This document shows, piece by piece, positions 49,582 to 59,912 of a DNA stretch of 60,747 nucleotides (position 1 is the first letter of the stretch; each line of letters starts with the position of its first letter). The stretch is from Novosphingobium sp. ST904 (GTDB taxonomy: Bacteria; Pseudomonadota; Alphaproteobacteria; Sphingomonadales; Sphingomonadaceae): assembly GCF_001298105.1 (NCBI RefSeq), contig NZ_LGJH01000131.1:1-60747 (forward strand). The letters run 5' to 3'. The notes under the pieces were generated by a model. It saw nothing but the letters and a program-made list of their open reading frames with translations. It was not told the DNA's origin and made no database searches. Both the position numbers and the translations under genes were made by a program.

Positions 49582-52500
49582 CTACCGGAAATCCCTCGAT
49601 TTCACCTTGATGCCTTCTGTTGGCTGACCGGGAATAATTCCGGACCCAAGTCTCAGATCGGGGTCGTAAAGGTTCCGGGGACTTCTCCCGAGATGGTGCA
49701 CTGACGGATCGCGCGGATCGGGTGCCATCGGGCTCCTGACGATATCGGCGCGGCTGACCTGATATACGTGGGAAACATCCTTGCGCTGCCCCACGCTGGC
49801 AAGAAGGGGCGAGAGATCTTCGAGGCGCTGGGCAATCACATGGATCACATCGCCTTCTTTCTGGACCTGCCCGCGAACGCCCAGCATCGATGCGCCCAGA
49901 ACCGTACTTCTGCACTTTTCAAAGAGGTTGGGCCAGACCACCAGATTGGCCACGTCGGTTTCATCCTCCAGCGTAATGAACATGACGCCTTTGGCCGAAC
50001 CCGGCTTTTGACGCAGCAGAACAAGGCCGGCGAGGTTGATCCAGCGTCCGTCCCGGATCTCGCGCAGAGTCGCACAGGTAATCATTTTGCGGGACGATAG
50101 ATCGTCCCGGAGGAAAGCAAGCGGGTGGGAGCGCAATGAGAGCCCGGCGGAGCGGTAGTCTTCGACAACCTCCTCGCCATCGCTCATCGCAGGAAGAACG
50201 ACTTCCGGCTCCACGGCCTCCGGCCTCAGCTTGCCCGCGCGCTCATCAGCGGCCGCAAAGAGAGGCAGTGCTTCGGCGCCGAGACCTTTTACCTCCCATA
50301 GCCCCGAACGGCGAGAGAGGCTGAGTGAGCCGAAGCCGCCCGCTTGCCCGATGCGGTCGAGCGCCCGCCCGCTGACGCCTGCGCGGCGCTGGATTTCCTC
50401 GACACTGTCGTAGGGCTCCTCGCCTCGAGCGAGTACGATGGCTGCACCATCCTCGTTTCTGAGTTCCTTGGCATACCGAAGGCCCAAGCGGACGGCGAGA
50501 TAGCGGCCGTCGGTCGGCTCCAAAGAGCAATCCCAGCGGCTATGGTTCACGTCGATCGGACGGATATCGACGCCATGCTTGCGGGCATCGGTCACGATCT
50601 GCGCGGGCGCATAGAAACCCATGGGCTGGGCATTGAGTAGCGCTGCGCAGAAGACGTCGGGATGGTGGCACTTCATCCAAGAGGATGCATAGGCGATCAG
50701 CGCGAAGGAGGCAGCGTGGCTCTCGGGAAAGCCGTAGCTCCCGAACCCCTCGATCTGCTTGAAAGTCTGTTCGGCGAAATCCCGCTGGTAACCCCGCCCG
50801 ATCATTCCATTGATGAGCTTGTCGCGGAAATGGGAGACGCCGCCGGTCAGCTTGAAGGTCGCCATCGCCCGGCGCAGCAAGTCGGCTTCGGATGGCGTGA
50901 AGCCCGCACACTCGATGGCAACCCGCATGGCCTGCTCCTGGAAGAGCGGGACGCCGAGCGTCTTGTCGAGCACTCGCTTCAGTTCTTCGGTCGGGAAGGT
51001 GACGGGCTCCTTGCCCTCGCGCCGACGCAGATAGGGATGGACCATGTCGCCCTGGATCGGGCCGGGGCGCACGATCGCGACCTGGACGACGAGATCGTAG
51101 AATTCCTTCGGCTTGATGCGCGGCAGCATCGCCATCTGCGCGCGCGATTCGATCTGGAAGACGCCCAGCGTGTCGGCCTTGCGGATCATCGCGTACGTGG
51201 CCGGATCGTCGTGCGGGATCGCCGCCAGGTCCATGGTGATGCCCTTGTCTGCCTCCAGCAGCGAGAAGGCGCGCCGCATGCAGCCCAGCATGCCCAGACC
51301 CAGGACATCGACTTTCATGAAGCCGAGGGCATCAATGTCGTCCTTGTCCCATTCGATGATCTGCCGGTTTGCCATGGCCGCCGGTTCGATAGGCACGAGC
51401 TCGTCGAGGCGGCCTAGCGTCAGCACGAACCCGCCGGGATGCTGCGAGGTATGCCGCGGGGTGTTGATGAGCAGGCGGGCGAGTTCGAGCGTCAGTGTCA
51501 GGCGCCGGTCACCGGTATCGAGATTGAGTTCTTCGGCATGGCGCTCCTCGACGCCCTCCCGGCTCCAGCCCCATACTTGTCCGGCGAGGCTCGCCACGAC
51601 ATCCTGGGTCAGCCCCAGTGCCTTGCCGACCTCGCGCACAGCGCCGCGGGCGCGGAATCGGCTGACGACTGCGGTCAGGGCCGAGCGCTCGCGGCCATAA
51701 GTCTCGTAGATCCACTGAATCACCTCTTCGCGCCGTTCGTGCTCGAAATCGACGTCAATGTCGGGTGGCTCGCGCCGCTCTGCTGAAACGAAACGTTCGA
51801 ACAGCAGCTCGGATTTCACGGGGTCGATCGAGGTGATCCCGAGGACGAAGCAGACTGCCGAGTTCGCTGCGCTCCCTCGTCCTTGGCAGAGGATGCCTTT
51901 CGAGCGTGCGAAGGCGACGATCGAATGGACGGTGAGGAAGTACGGGGCATAGGCCAGTTCAACGATCAGCCGAAGTTCGTGGTTGAGCTGGTTACGGACC
52001 TTCTCCGTCAGGCCGCCGGGATAGCGCTCAGGCGCCTTGGCCCAGGTCAGGCGCTCCAGTTCCTGCTGCGGCGTGAGCCCGCTTTCGCCGATCTCGTTGG
52101 GGTACGTGTAGGTGAGCTGGCCGAGGTCGAAGGTGCAGGCCCGGGCGATCTCGACGCTGCGTGCCACCGGCGCGGTATCGCCGAGATAGCGGGCGAACAG
52201 CCGCTCCATTTCTGCCGTGCCCTTGATGTGGCGGTCGGCGAAGCGCTCGCGCCTGCGGCCGAGCGTATCGACCGTGCATTTCTCGCGGATGCAGCTCACC
52301 ACGTCCTGCAGCATCCGGCGATCGGGCGCGTGATAGAGGACGTCACCGGTCGCGACTGTAGGTATTCCGGCAGCCGCAGCCATCGCGGCAAGATCGCGAA
52401 GACGGATGGCGTCGCGCGGCCGCCGCCGGATAGAGAGCGCCATGTAGGAGCGGGGGCCGAACAGGCGGACGAGCCGCGCCAGTGCATCTTCGGTCGCGGC

Positions 52501-52947
52501 GTCGGCGCGATCAGGAACGAGGATCGCGATCAGTCCCTCGGCCCAATCTCCGAGGTCGCCCCAGTGAAGGTGGCATCCGCCCTTTCCGGCGCGGGCCTTG
52601 CCGATGCTGAGGAGACGGCAGAGCCGCGAGTAGGCCTCGCGGTCCGTCGGGTAGACGAGCAGCGAGGTGCCGCAAACGAGATCGAGGCGGCATCCAATGA
52701 TCGAGCGCACGCCTGAGATCTTTTGGGCATCCCAGGCACGGACAGCGCCTCCCAGCGTATTGCGGTCGGCGATGCCAAGAGCCGGCAGCCCAAGCAATCG
52801 GGCGGTGGCAAACAGCTCCTCCGGGCTCGATGCGCCGCGCAGGAATGAGAAATGGGTGGTGACCTGCAGTTCGACATAGCGTGCACCCAGGAGCGGGTCG
52901 TCGTCCGCCGCCTCGGCGGTAGCGCTGGGATCGTGCTCCCGGGTCAT
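49582..52947 (-). CDS. dnaE2: Error-prone DNA polymerase DnaE2
   Basis: 1121 residues, intact. N-terminal PHP-like domain ([15 protein letters not shown]), polymerase palm with [16 protein letters not shown] catalytic Asp residues, [13 protein letters not shown], the fingers region [17 protein letters not shown] and a C-terminal OB-fold. This is the ImuC/DnaE2 branch, which copies damaged DNA as part of the SOS mutasome with ImuA and ImuB. Its start overlaps the stop of the imuB stub by 4 bp. imuA and most of imuB are absent here, so it depends on copies elsewhere or is idle. Confidence 0.95.
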   Translation of the reverse strand: MTREHDPSATAEAADDDPLLGARYVELQVTTHFSFLRGASSPEELFATARLLGLPALGIADRNTLGGAVRAWDAQKISGVRSIIGCRLDLVCGTSLLVYPTDREAYSRLCRLLSIGKARAGKGGCHLHWGDLGDWAEGLIAILVPDRADAATEDALARLVRLFGPRSYMALSIRRRPRDAIRLRDLAAMAAAAGIPTVATGDVLYHAPDRRMLQDVVSCIREKCTVDTLGRRRERFADRHIKGTAEMERLFARYLGDTAPVARSVEIARACTFDLGQLTYTYPNEIGESGLTPQQELERLTWAKAPERYPGGLTEKVRNQLNHELRLIVELAYAPYFLTVHSIVAFARSKGILCQGRGSAANSAVCFVLGITSIDPVKSELLFERFVSAERREPPDIDVDFEHERREEVIQWIYETYGRERSALTAVVSRFRARGAVREVGKALGLTQDVVASLAGQVWGWSREGVEERHAEELNLDTGDRRLTLTLELARLLINTPRHTSQHPGGFVLTLGRLDELVPIEPAAMANRQIIEWDKDDIDALGFMKVDVLGLGMLGCMRRAFSLLEADKGITMDLAAIPHDDPATYAMIRKADTLGVFQIESRAQMAMLPRIKPKEFYDLVVQVAIVRPGPIQGDMVHPYLRRREGKEPVTFPTEELKRVLDKTLGVPLFQEQAMRVAIECAGFTPSEADLLRRAMATFKLTGGVSHFRDKLINGMIGRGYQRDFAEQTFKQIEGFGSYGFPESHAASFALIAYASSWMKCHHPDVFCAALLNAQPMGFYAPAQIVTDARKHGVDIRPIDVNHSRWDCSLEPTDGRYLAVRLGLRYAKELRNEDGAAIVLARGEEPYDSVEEIQRRAGVSGRALDRIGQAGGFGSLSLSRRSGLWEVKGLGAEALPLFAAADERAGKLRPEAVEPEVVLPAMSDGEEVVEDYRSAGLSLRSHPLAFLRDDLSSRKMITCATLREIRDGRWINLAGLVLLRQKPGSAKGVMFITLEDETDVANLVVWPNLFEKCRSTVLGASMLGVRGQVQKEGDVIHVIAQRLEDLSPLLASVGQRKDVSHVYQVSRADIVRSPMAPDPRDPSVHHLGRSPRNLYDPDLRLGSGIIPGQPTEGIKVKSRDFR

Positions 52948-53387
52948 GCGAAGGCGCCATGGATGAACCAGCGCATCGGGCCAGTGTCCGACCTCTCGCC
53001 GTCACCGAGCCGGAAGATCCAGTAGCGTCCGCCTGTGCTCGTCTCGACCTGAAAATAGTCACGCACCGTATATGGCGTATCTGCCTCGTGCCCGCCCTCG
53101 CGCCACCATTCGCCGTGCAGACGTTCGGGGCCATCCGCCCGAGCGACGCGGTGGCGCTTGCCGCGCCAGATGAACATGGCAGGCGGATGATCGGGCAGCA
53201 TAGCCATGACTTCGACAGGCTCGGGCGGAACGATCATCCGGGACGGGCGCGGCAGGTCGTCCTGCCAGCCGGTGCCCGTCGCCCTGGAAAGCGCCGGCAC
53301 ATCCTCAACCTCGCGTTCGGGCATCGTGCTCTCGCGGGGCTGAACGCGGAATATCGTCGGTCCGTCGATCTGGTGAGCGGCAAGCAC
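52944..53387 (-). pseudogene. imuB: C-terminal remnant of imuB (Y-family polymerase-like protein)
   Basis: Only about 147 residues with homology-like C-terminal signature (VPPEPVEVMAMLPDHPPAMFIWRGKRHRVARADGPERL then WWREGG and [17 protein letters not shown]). A full ImuB has about 500 residues; the polymerase-like and beta-clamp-binding parts are missing. The frame stays open upstream to 53531, but that part shows no ImuB pattern. The stub overlaps the dnaE2 start, as in the normal imuA-imuB-dnaE2 cassette, so a deletion or insertion cut the cassette here. Confidence 0.75.
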
Positions 53388-53725
53388 GCATTGATCGAGC
53401 GCAGTCGGGATTTCACGTTGGTTCCCTGGCGGCCGTCGCTGGAAAAGCAGGTCGGAAAGACTGTTTCCGGCTTGATGCGAACGGATGGCATCAATTGGAC
53501 CATCGGGCGAGGGCGTGGAGGGCCGGGAATTTCATAACGGCCGATCGCTGCGGGGCGTGAGGGAAATTGGCAATTTGCGATCCAACGTCGCGAAGGCCGC
53601 AGCGCATCAAGATTCAATATTAAAGGAGATCGGCGATTTGACGTTTCGAATAAAATGAGTTCCAATCCTGATGCGACGAAATCGGCTAGGCTTTTGGCGT
53701 GGCTGCCGGCGGACAAGGTCAGGAT

Positions 53726-54043
53726 ATGAAGAAGCGTATTTTATTTCTAATCGGCGGTGCTCTTGCGCTCGCTGGCTGCGGTCAGAGTGGCGAGGAATTT
53801 CTTTGAACCTGGGTCAGCAGCAAGCAGGCCAAGAGATCCATGACCATTGAGCGAAATGCGGATGCCTTCATCGTTCGTCGTGTAGTGCCAACTTACATTG
53901 GCGCTCCCAGGACGTACTCGTATCCTGCGACGGTCGAAAACGGCATGCTTCATATGAACGTTGGTATCGGCGCGATTGATTTCGCGATCGACAAATCTTC
54001 GGGTCACCTGGTCGGTGGCGGTGGGGGCTTTGTAAGACAATAA
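53726..54043 (+). pseudogene. Small lipoprotein with an in-frame stop
   Basis: ATG 53726 opens MKKRILFLIGGALALAGCG, a lipoprotein signal with lipobox LAGC. The frame meets TGA at 53804-53806 (EEFL-stop-TW), then continues in the same frame to a natural end at 54043 (residues such as IERNADAF and GAIDFAIDKSSG). One substitution (TGA for GGA, restoring LGTW) would heal it. The GTW-type start of the mature part is lipocalin-like. Either a recent nonsense change or a sequence error. Confidence 0.5.
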
Positions 54044-54061
54044 ATCTGATTGTTCGGATTT

Positions 54062-55138
54062 CTAGGCTGCAAGCAAATCTGCTAACGGCGCGGCCCCAAC
54101 TCCGAAGCATGCGACGGCCCAGTCACCATCGCTATCAGTCGCTCCGCGTAAGCGGACCTGTCCAACATCTGCTATGTCTCGAAATATAACTATATTTTTA
54201 CTGCGCAGAATCGAATCAACCGTGGACATGCGCTTAAGGGCTTTTCTTGAGATTGGCCTAGAAGCTGCAAAGCCATTGGGAGTAATTCCCATAATGCGCT
54301 TGACGTCCTCGTCAGTTGGGAGGCCTTGATTTTTGTTCCAAGGGGTCAGCACCGCGTGGACATCTTGAATACACATGTGGGCCCACATCGGATCGAAATG
54401 AGCGTTCTTGGAGCCATGGTGCGGAATTTTAACGAAATCTGCTTGGCCGCGATCATTCCAGGCGTCAGAATGGACGGCGTGCCATCCCGTATGGTCATGC
54501 CTGACTTCGAGGTCGGCTCCAAATAGTAGTATTCGGTTTCCCGTATGAATTACCGACGCTACAGATGCATCATTTCTTTCGGGACGGGGTAAGCGGCCGC
54601 CAACTGCGGCTATCTGAATCCATCTTTTGATCGAACCCAGGAATTCGGTCATGTCTGCATCAGAAGGTGCAAGCGCTTCAAACTCGTATGGAGCTCCTCC
54701 TCCGCCAGCGATCCGTCGCTGAGCTATGCTCCAGCGCGGCGGCTTTCTGCGGTCATCTAGCATCGCTAAGATTTTCCGGAGTTCTTCGACGCCGGATCCG
54801 AACTCTTCGGAACCGCCTTCTACGTGATCAACGAATGCAAGAAACTCGTCATTTTGGAGCGTCTGAGGAATTGCGACCGTTGCGTTGACACATCGCTCGA
54901 CGATTTGCGCTGCGCCAGCAATGTGGTCGTCATGCCAATGCGTCAGTAAGACGGCTTCAACGCAATCTAGATCAACGCCGATATCTTCCAGATAATCTAG
55001 TGCGACAGGCGTTTTGGCGTCGCTTAGAAGGCTGTCGATCAGAATCCATTTGCCGTTGCCGACGTGAACGGCAATCGCTTCGCCGCTCCCCCTGCCGAAA
55101 ACTGAGATCTCGACTTCGTTATTATCAGGTATGGACAC
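54062..55138 (-). CDS. ComEC/Rec2-like MBL-fold hydrolase
   Basis: 358 residues, intact. Metal motif LLTHWHDDHIAGA (His67, His69, Asp71, His72) and the ComEC-type VKIPHHGSKN with a preceding FGADLE. This is the stand-alone MBL branch related to the ComEC C-terminal domain, proposed to act on nucleic acid or nucleotides. It lacks membrane segments and a signal, so it is cytoplasmic. It is the last gene of a three-gene minus operon, eight bases after the 195-residue protein. Codon use and AT content differ visibly from the catabolic region. Confidence 0.8.
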   Translation of the reverse strand: MSIPDNNEVEISVFGRGSGEAIAVHVGNGKWILIDSLLSDAKTPVALDYLEDIGVDLDCVEAVLLTHWHDDHIAGAAQIVERCVNATVAIPQTLQNDEFLAFVDHVEGGSEEFGSGVEELRKILAMLDDRRKPPRWSIAQRRIAGGGGAPYEFEALAPSDADMTEFLGSIKRWIQIAAVGGRLPRPERNDASVASVIHTGNRILLFGADLEVRHDHTGWHAVHSDAWNDRGQADFVKIPHHGSKNAHFDPMWAHMCIQDVHAVLTPWNKNQGLPTDEDVKRIMGITPNGFAASRPISRKALKRMSTVDSILRSKNIVIFRDIADVGQVRLRGATDSDGDWAVACFGVGAAPLADLLAA

Positions 55139-55145
55139 TATTTTC

Positions 55146-55733
55146 TCAGCTTAATGCGTGCACCAATTCGGAGAACTTTTTTCTCTTTGGTTGAAGTGCT
55201 GGCATATATCGCCGGAAATAGATCACGTGGTCATTTATACGGTTACCATTTTCTGTAATAGCCAGTCCGATCACCATGCGGAAAATAGCGCCAAGTTTTA
55301 GGTGCTCGATTTCGTCTCCGTCTAAAAGCGATAGTGGAATTACCGCTCTTTCTTGTCCTCGCGAGCGATCGGTCAAATCCGCAAGAATGGCTTCGAAAGA
55401 GTCAGGAGTTATCGACGAGACATAGCCCTCCCACTCCTGGAGCGTATTCATGCTCTTTTTACCAATAACTTTCCGCTGGAAGGCGCCAGACACAGGCAGT
55501 ACAACGTCGCCTTCAATGTGAGGCGAAACTGCCTCGGGCTTATTCGGCTTCACGAGGTAGCGATATTTACCGGGTGTGGTGTCGCATCCGTTGATATCGT
55601 AACGCTCTTTCTTGCGAGCAGCGATTCGATCGCCCTCGCCCTCGAAGTAGCTATTGCCATTTGGCAGGTCGCCGTCTTCAAAAGTGCCAGCGGATCGTGG
55701 GTTCGGTGCTTTTGCTACAGCGAGAGCGCTCAT
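55146..55733 (-). CDS. Unrecognised 195-residue protein (predicted beta-barrel-like)
   Basis: No family recognised. The C-terminal half has a patterned stretch WEGYVSSITPDSFEAILADL, IPLSLLDGDEIEHLKLGA and IFRMVIGLAITENG, which looks like a small beta-barrel domain. The N-terminal 80 residues are polar and probably partly disordered. It overlaps the upstream gene by 4 bp and precedes the MBL gene by seven bases, so the three proteins are made together. A partner or adaptor for the MBL protein is the simplest guess. Confidence 0.6.
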   Translation of the reverse strand: MSALAVAKAPNPRSAGTFEDGDLPNGNSYFEGEGDRIAARKKERYDINGCDTTPGKYRYLVKPNKPEAVSPHIEGDVVLPVSGAFQRKVIGKKSMNTLQEWEGYVSSITPDSFEAILADLTDRSRGQERAVIPLSLLDGDEIEHLKLGAIFRMVIGLAITENGNRINDHVIYFRRYMPALQPKRKKFSELVHALS

Positions 55734-56506
55734 GACTTAACAGCCAATTCGACCAGTTCCGAGACTATTGCTCTTGAACGATCAATCGAAGCTTCAAAAT
55801 TGTCAACGAATAAGGCGCCAAAATCGGCGCTACTCCGTTCGGGTTGGGCGGTTTCGGCGGCCTCCACCTTCTTCTCGCGCTTAGATTTTTTGTTGCCCTC
55901 CCGCGTTTGCAACGGGGCTTGTGTTTCTCTGCGCTCGATTTCGAAAGAGTCGTTAACCTGAATGAATATCCCCGTGTTTTCAGGAATTTTATTCGACGGT
56001 TGAAGCGTAACTCGAACGACGCCGGGAAGATCGTCAGGGCGGGGTGCCTGCATCGTTAAATCGATCATGCCGCCCGTCTGATCGGAATAATCATCGGCGA
56101 AACTCGCTGCGAACGAACCCCAAGGCTCCAAGGGAGCGATTGTCCGGCCAAAGCGCAGTCGCTTTTTCCAATCAGTGAGGTCAGCATGGACGAAATAATT
56201 TATCCCAACGGACTTAACAGGGATGTGCGGCATCTTTTCGATGAAAAGTTGTCCGATTATGTCGACCAACCGAACAAACGGCTCAGCTTCTGCGAACACC
56301 TGAAAGCGTTCCTGAACCATCTCAAACTTCATGCCGGGTAAAGCAAACCGGGCCAGATCTCTATGGACAATTTCGATTTCTGCGGCGTCAGCTTCAGAGC
56401 GTGAGATTAGCCCTTCGCGCTCCAGCCAATGAGGGGTGAAAATTGCCGGATTGAAGCTTCCGATAAAAACGACGTAGCAGCCCTGTTCCACCACTACTTC
56501 GTTCAC
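55730..56506 (-). CDS. Unrecognised 258-residue protein, possibly TIGR04255-like
   Basis: First gene of the three-gene operon. The N-terminal half has alternating strands (VVVEQGCYVVFIGSFNPAIF, FEMVQERFQVFAEAEPFVRL, VKSVGINYFVHAD) that weakly resemble the sporadically distributed TIGR04255 family. The C-terminal third is charged (KKSKREKKVEAAE) and ends in a helix. No catalytic motif seen. A role as sensor or antitoxin-like partner is possible but unproven. Confidence 0.55.
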   Translation of the reverse strand: MNEVVVEQGCYVVFIGSFNPAIFTPHWLEREGLISRSEADAAEIEIVHRDLARFALPGMKFEMVQERFQVFAEAEPFVRLVDIIGQLFIEKMPHIPVKSVGINYFVHADLTDWKKRLRFGRTIAPLEPWGSFAASFADDYSDQTGGMIDLTMQAPRPDDLPGVVRVTLQPSNKIPENTGIFIQVNDSFEIERRETQAPLQTREGNKKSKREKKVEAAETAQPERSSADFGALFVDNFEASIDRSRAIVSELVELAVKS

Positions 56507-56823
56507 GAGAATCTCCTCCAGCTTTCGACGCGCGCCATTTCTCGCGGGCGGTTACATGGTGGCTTGCGATCGTCAAGCCAATTCGCAGCCAAGGCTGTTT
56601 GAGTTCAGTGCTGCCTTGCCCTGCTAAGGGTGCCTTTGAAATGTCATTTTTCGGTCAACGCCTTGTTGCGATTTTTCCTTAAAGAGGGGTTAGCTCCCAG
56701 TCGCTGCGAGCGAAAGCGAACGTTCGACGGAGGGCGCCTGCAATCGAAAATTGGGCGCCGCCCACTTCGAAGGCACGTCTGAGGGCTTGCCAAACGTCCG
56801 TAGCAGGACGAGAATCCGGATTG
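56507..56823. other. Intergenic region between the MBL operon and the nucleotidyltransferase-HEPN gene
   Basis: 317 bp without a supportable gene, holding divergent promoters in principle. A palindrome CGAACGTTCG lies near 56720 and short AT-rich runs near 56650-56680. No clear operator pattern was found. Confidence 0.4.
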
Positions 56824-57771
56824 ATGCGTAAGGATATAGATCATCTCCCGCCCGTTCAGCAGGCTGAACTCGAGCGGGCAAAGCAAATCCTGATGGCTGA
56901 ATTCGAGGTCGCGATTTCGCGTGCGACCCAGCCGTGGAAAAAGAACGGCCGCATCCAGAAGATCGTATTGTTCGGGAGCTATGCACGATCGGACTGGGTT
57001 GATCAGCCGCTCAATGGATACCAGTCCGATTTCGACTTGCTGATAATCGTGAGTCATCCCAAACTTACGGATATCGCCGAATATTGGCATGTCGCAGACG
57101 ACAAGATTGACAGGGATCCATCGATTGAGCGTCAGGTGAATTTCATTGTCCACACCATGGATGAGGTAAATCAGAGCCTCAACAGGGGCGAGTATTTCTG
57201 GGTCGACATCGCCCGCGATGGGATCGCGTTGTATGAACTGCCGGGCAGCACGTTTGTCACTCCAAAGCCATTAACGCCGGCAGATGGTTACGAAATGGCG
57301 GCTCAATATTTTGCTGCCCAATCAAAGTCGGTTCAGCAATGGATCGATTTGGCTGAATTTTCGCTTCAAATGACGCGATCAGATGCTGATTGGGCCCGAA
57401 AGACGGCGTTTAATCTCCATCAAGCGGTGGAAACTTGCTACATCTGCTTTCTTCTCGTTCGCACACTCTATTTTCCGAGATCGCATAACATCAAGTTTTT
57501 GCGATCGTTCGCTGAGGGCAAAGAGCCCCGCCTGATCAGGGCTTGGCCGCGCGAAACCAAACTTGACCGTCGGCGCTTCGAATTGCTCAAGCGAGCCTAC
57601 GTCGAGGCCCGGTACTCCACAAGTTACGAGATCAGTGTCGAAAATCTCGAGGCGATTACGGAGCGCGTCCATGCGCTGCGAGGCCTTGTAGACCTGGTCT
57701 GCCAAGAGCGACTCGCGCAGCTGCGCGAAAAGGCCCGTCACGATATAGGCGGTAATTCACGCGGGGCGTGA
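56824..57771 (+). CDS. Nucleotidyltransferase-HEPN fusion protein
   Basis: 315 residues. The N-terminal minimal nucleotidyltransferase (MNT) has GSYARSD at residues 51-57 and SDFDLLI (Asp69, Asp71). The C-terminal half is a HEPN domain with TAFNLHQAVETCYICFLL and SHNIKFLRSF. HEPN proteins are often RNases and MNT proteins often AMPylate and silence them; here both are on one chain. The RxxxxH RNase pattern is not clear, so the HEPN part may be non-catalytic. ATG 56824 is preferred over TTG 56821. It stands alone between the MBL operon and traG. Confidence 0.75.
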   Translation: MRKDIDHLPPVQQAELERAKQILMAEFEVAISRATQPWKKNGRIQKIVLFGSYARSDWVDQPLNGYQSDFDLLIIVSHPKLTDIAEYWHVADDKIDRDPSIERQVNFIVHTMDEVNQSLNRGEYFWVDIARDGIALYELPGSTFVTPKPLTPADGYEMAAQYFAAQSKSVQQWIDLAEFSLQMTRSDADWARKTAFNLHQAVETCYICFLLVRTLYFPRSHNIKFLRSFAEGKEPRLIRAWPRETKLDRRRFELLKRAYVEARYSTSYEISVENLEAITERVHALRGLVDLVCQERLAQLREKARHDIGGNSRGA

Positions 57772-57887
57772 CCGGCAATATCCTGCAATATCTAATAAAC
57801 GCCAATTAGCGCCGTTTAGTTTTTTCCGTTCGTCACGGATTCTTTCTCCACCCGGACCGCAACGGACGACCGGGCTGGAGAAGCCCC

Positions 57888-59912
57888 GTGACGCCTACCA
57901 AACTCCTCGTCGGTCAGATCATCGTCGTCTTCGCGATCATGTTCGCGGGCCTCTGGATTTCGACGCAGTGGGCCGCCGCGATGCTGGGCTACCAGTCCGA
58001 GCTCGGCGCGGCACCATTCCACCTGTTTGGCGTGCCTTGCTACCAGCCCTGGGCGCTGTTCGGATGGTGGTATCATTTCGATGCCTATGCGCCCGAAGTC
58101 TTCGACAAGGCGGGCATGCTCGCCGGCGCCAGCGGCTTTCTTGGCTGTGGATCGGCTGTTGCGGGTTCACTCTGGCGGGCACGCCAGAAAGGCAGGGGCA
58201 CCACATATGGTTCCGCGCGCTGGGCCAGCCACGGTGAGGTGGCACGCTCCGGCCTGCTCGGTGACGCGGGCCTCATGCTCGGCAAGCTCGGTCGCGAGTA
58301 TCTGCGTCATAACGGCCCAGAGCATGTCCTGGCCTTCGCGCCGACACGGTCCGGCAAGGGCGTGGGCTTGGTGGTGCCGACGCTGCTCACATGGATGGGC
58401 TCCGCCGTCATCCACGACATCAAGGGCGAAAACTGGACCCTGACCGCCGGATGGCGCGCGCGGTTCTCGCACTGTCTGCTGTTCAATCCCACCGATGCCG
58501 CCTCGGCGCACTACAATCCGTTGCTCGAGGTGCGCCGCGGCGCCAACGAGGTCCGCGACGTCCAGAACATCGCCGATATCCTCGTCGATCCAGAGGGCGC
58601 GCTCGAACGCCGCAACCACTGGGAAAAGACCAGCCATTCGCTGCTCGTCGGCGCGATCCTCCACATCCTATATGCCGAGGAACAAAAGACGCTTGCCCGC
58701 GTCGCCACGTTCCTTTCGGATCCCCAACGCTCGTTTGCCGCTACGCTGCGCGCAATGCTCACCACCAATCACCTCGGTGACGCGCAGGCGCCGCGCGTTC
58801 ATCCGGTGGTCGCGTCGGCTGCGCGGGAGCTTCTCAACAAGAGCGAGAACGAACGCTCGGGCGTGCTTTCAACGGCCATGTCGTTCCTCGGTCTCTATCG
58901 CGATCCGACGATCGCGGAGGTGACCTCGCGCTGCGACTGGCGGATTGCCGATCTGGTCGATGCCGAACTGCCATGTTCGCTCTACCTCGTCATTCCGCCG
59001 TCGGACATCAGCCGCACCAAGCCGCTGGTTCGCCTGGTCCTGAACCAGATCGGGCGGCGTCTGACCGAACAGCTCGATGGGCTTGGGGGTGCAGGTCGCA
59101 AGCACCAATTGCTGATGATGCTCGACGAATTCCCCGCGCTCGGCCGCCTGGACTTCTTCGAAACCAGCCTCGCATTCATGGCCGGCTACGGGATCCGGGC
59201 CTTCCTGATCGCCCAGAGCCTCAACCAGATTGAGAAGGCCTACGGCGAGAACAACTCGATCCTCGACAACTGCCATGTGCGCGTGGCCTTCGCGGCCAAC
59301 GATGAGCGGACCGCCAAGCGGATTTCCGATGCCTTGGGAACCGCCACCGAGCAGCGTGCCATGCGCAACTATGCCGGACACCGGCTCGCGCCCTGGCTCG
59401 CCCACGTCATGGTCAGCCGCCAGGAGACCGCACGCCAGCTTCTGACCCCCGGCGAGGTCATGCAGCTTTCGCCCGACGAGGAACTCGTTTTGCTGGCCGG
59501 GATGGCACCGGTGCGGGCACGTAAGCTCCGCTACTTCCGGGACCGCAATTTCGCCGACCGCCGACTTCCTGCCCCATCCGTGGGCAGTAGCCTTTATGCC
59601 GATCGTCCGGCGCCGCGCCCCGACGATTGGCAGGGCATCGCCCGGCCGCAAGACGCCAGGCTGGCCGCGCTGATGGCACAGGCTGAAGCCGACGACGAAA
59701 GCGGACCGCAACAGCAACGCACGCCGGGGCAGGGCGGCGGGCCGCCGATCGCGCGGGATGAGCCCGACGTCACCGAGCCCCAGCTTGCAAATGACGATGA
59801 CGGCAACGCAGTCGCCGACAAGCGGGCGATGGAGCAGGCGCAGGCCCTGACGCCGGTCGCACGCGGCTTCGCCTTCGATGAGAGCCAGCACACTCGCGAC
59901 CTCGGATTGTGA
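57888..59912 (+). CDS. traG: Conjugal transfer coupling protein TraG (VirD4-type ATPase)
   Basis: 674 residues. Two N-terminal membrane helices (about residues 7-30 and 75-95), Walker A APTRSGKGVGLVVPTL and Walker B LLMMLDEFPALGR. It brings the relaxase-DNA complex to the type IV secretion channel. GTG start at 57888 after GGAGAAGCCCC. It is followed without gap by an RHH gene and trbB, the normal order in Trb-type elements. The relaxase gene that usually precedes traG is not in the window. Confidence 0.9.
   Translation: MTPTKLLVGQIIVVFAIMFAGLWISTQWAAAMLGYQSELGAAPFHLFGVPCYQPWALFGWWYHFDAYAPEVFDKAGMLAGASGFLGCGSAVAGSLWRARQKGRGTTYGSARWASHGEVARSGLLGDAGLMLGKLGREYLRHNGPEHVLAFAPTRSGKGVGLVVPTLLTWMGSAVIHDIKGENWTLTAGWRARFSHCLLFNPTDAASAHYNPLLEVRRGANEVRDVQNIADILVDPEGALERRNHWEKTSHSLLVGAILHILYAEEQKTLARVATFLSDPQRSFAATLRAMLTTNHLGDAQAPRVHPVVASAARELLNKSENERSGVLSTAMSFLGLYRDPTIAEVTSRCDWRIADLVDAELPCSLYLVIPPSDISRTKPLVRLVLNQIGRRLTEQLDGLGGAGRKHQLLMMLDEFPALGRLDFFETSLAFMAGYGIRAFLIAQSLNQIEKAYGENNSILDNCHVRVAFAANDERTAKRISDALGTATEQRAMRNYAGHRLAPWLAHVMVSRQETARQLLTPGEVMQLSPDEELVLLAGMAPVRARKLRYFRDRNFADRRLPAPSVGSSLYADRPAPRPDDWQGIARPQDARLAALMAQAEADDESGPQQQRTPGQGGGPPIARDEPDVTEPQLANDDDGNAVADKRAMEQAQALTPVARGFAFDESQHTRDLGL

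Noticed and set aside
53234..53716. 160-residue minus-strand frame upstream of imuB
   Set aside because: It overlaps the imuB stub in another frame and shows no ImuB or other recognisable pattern.
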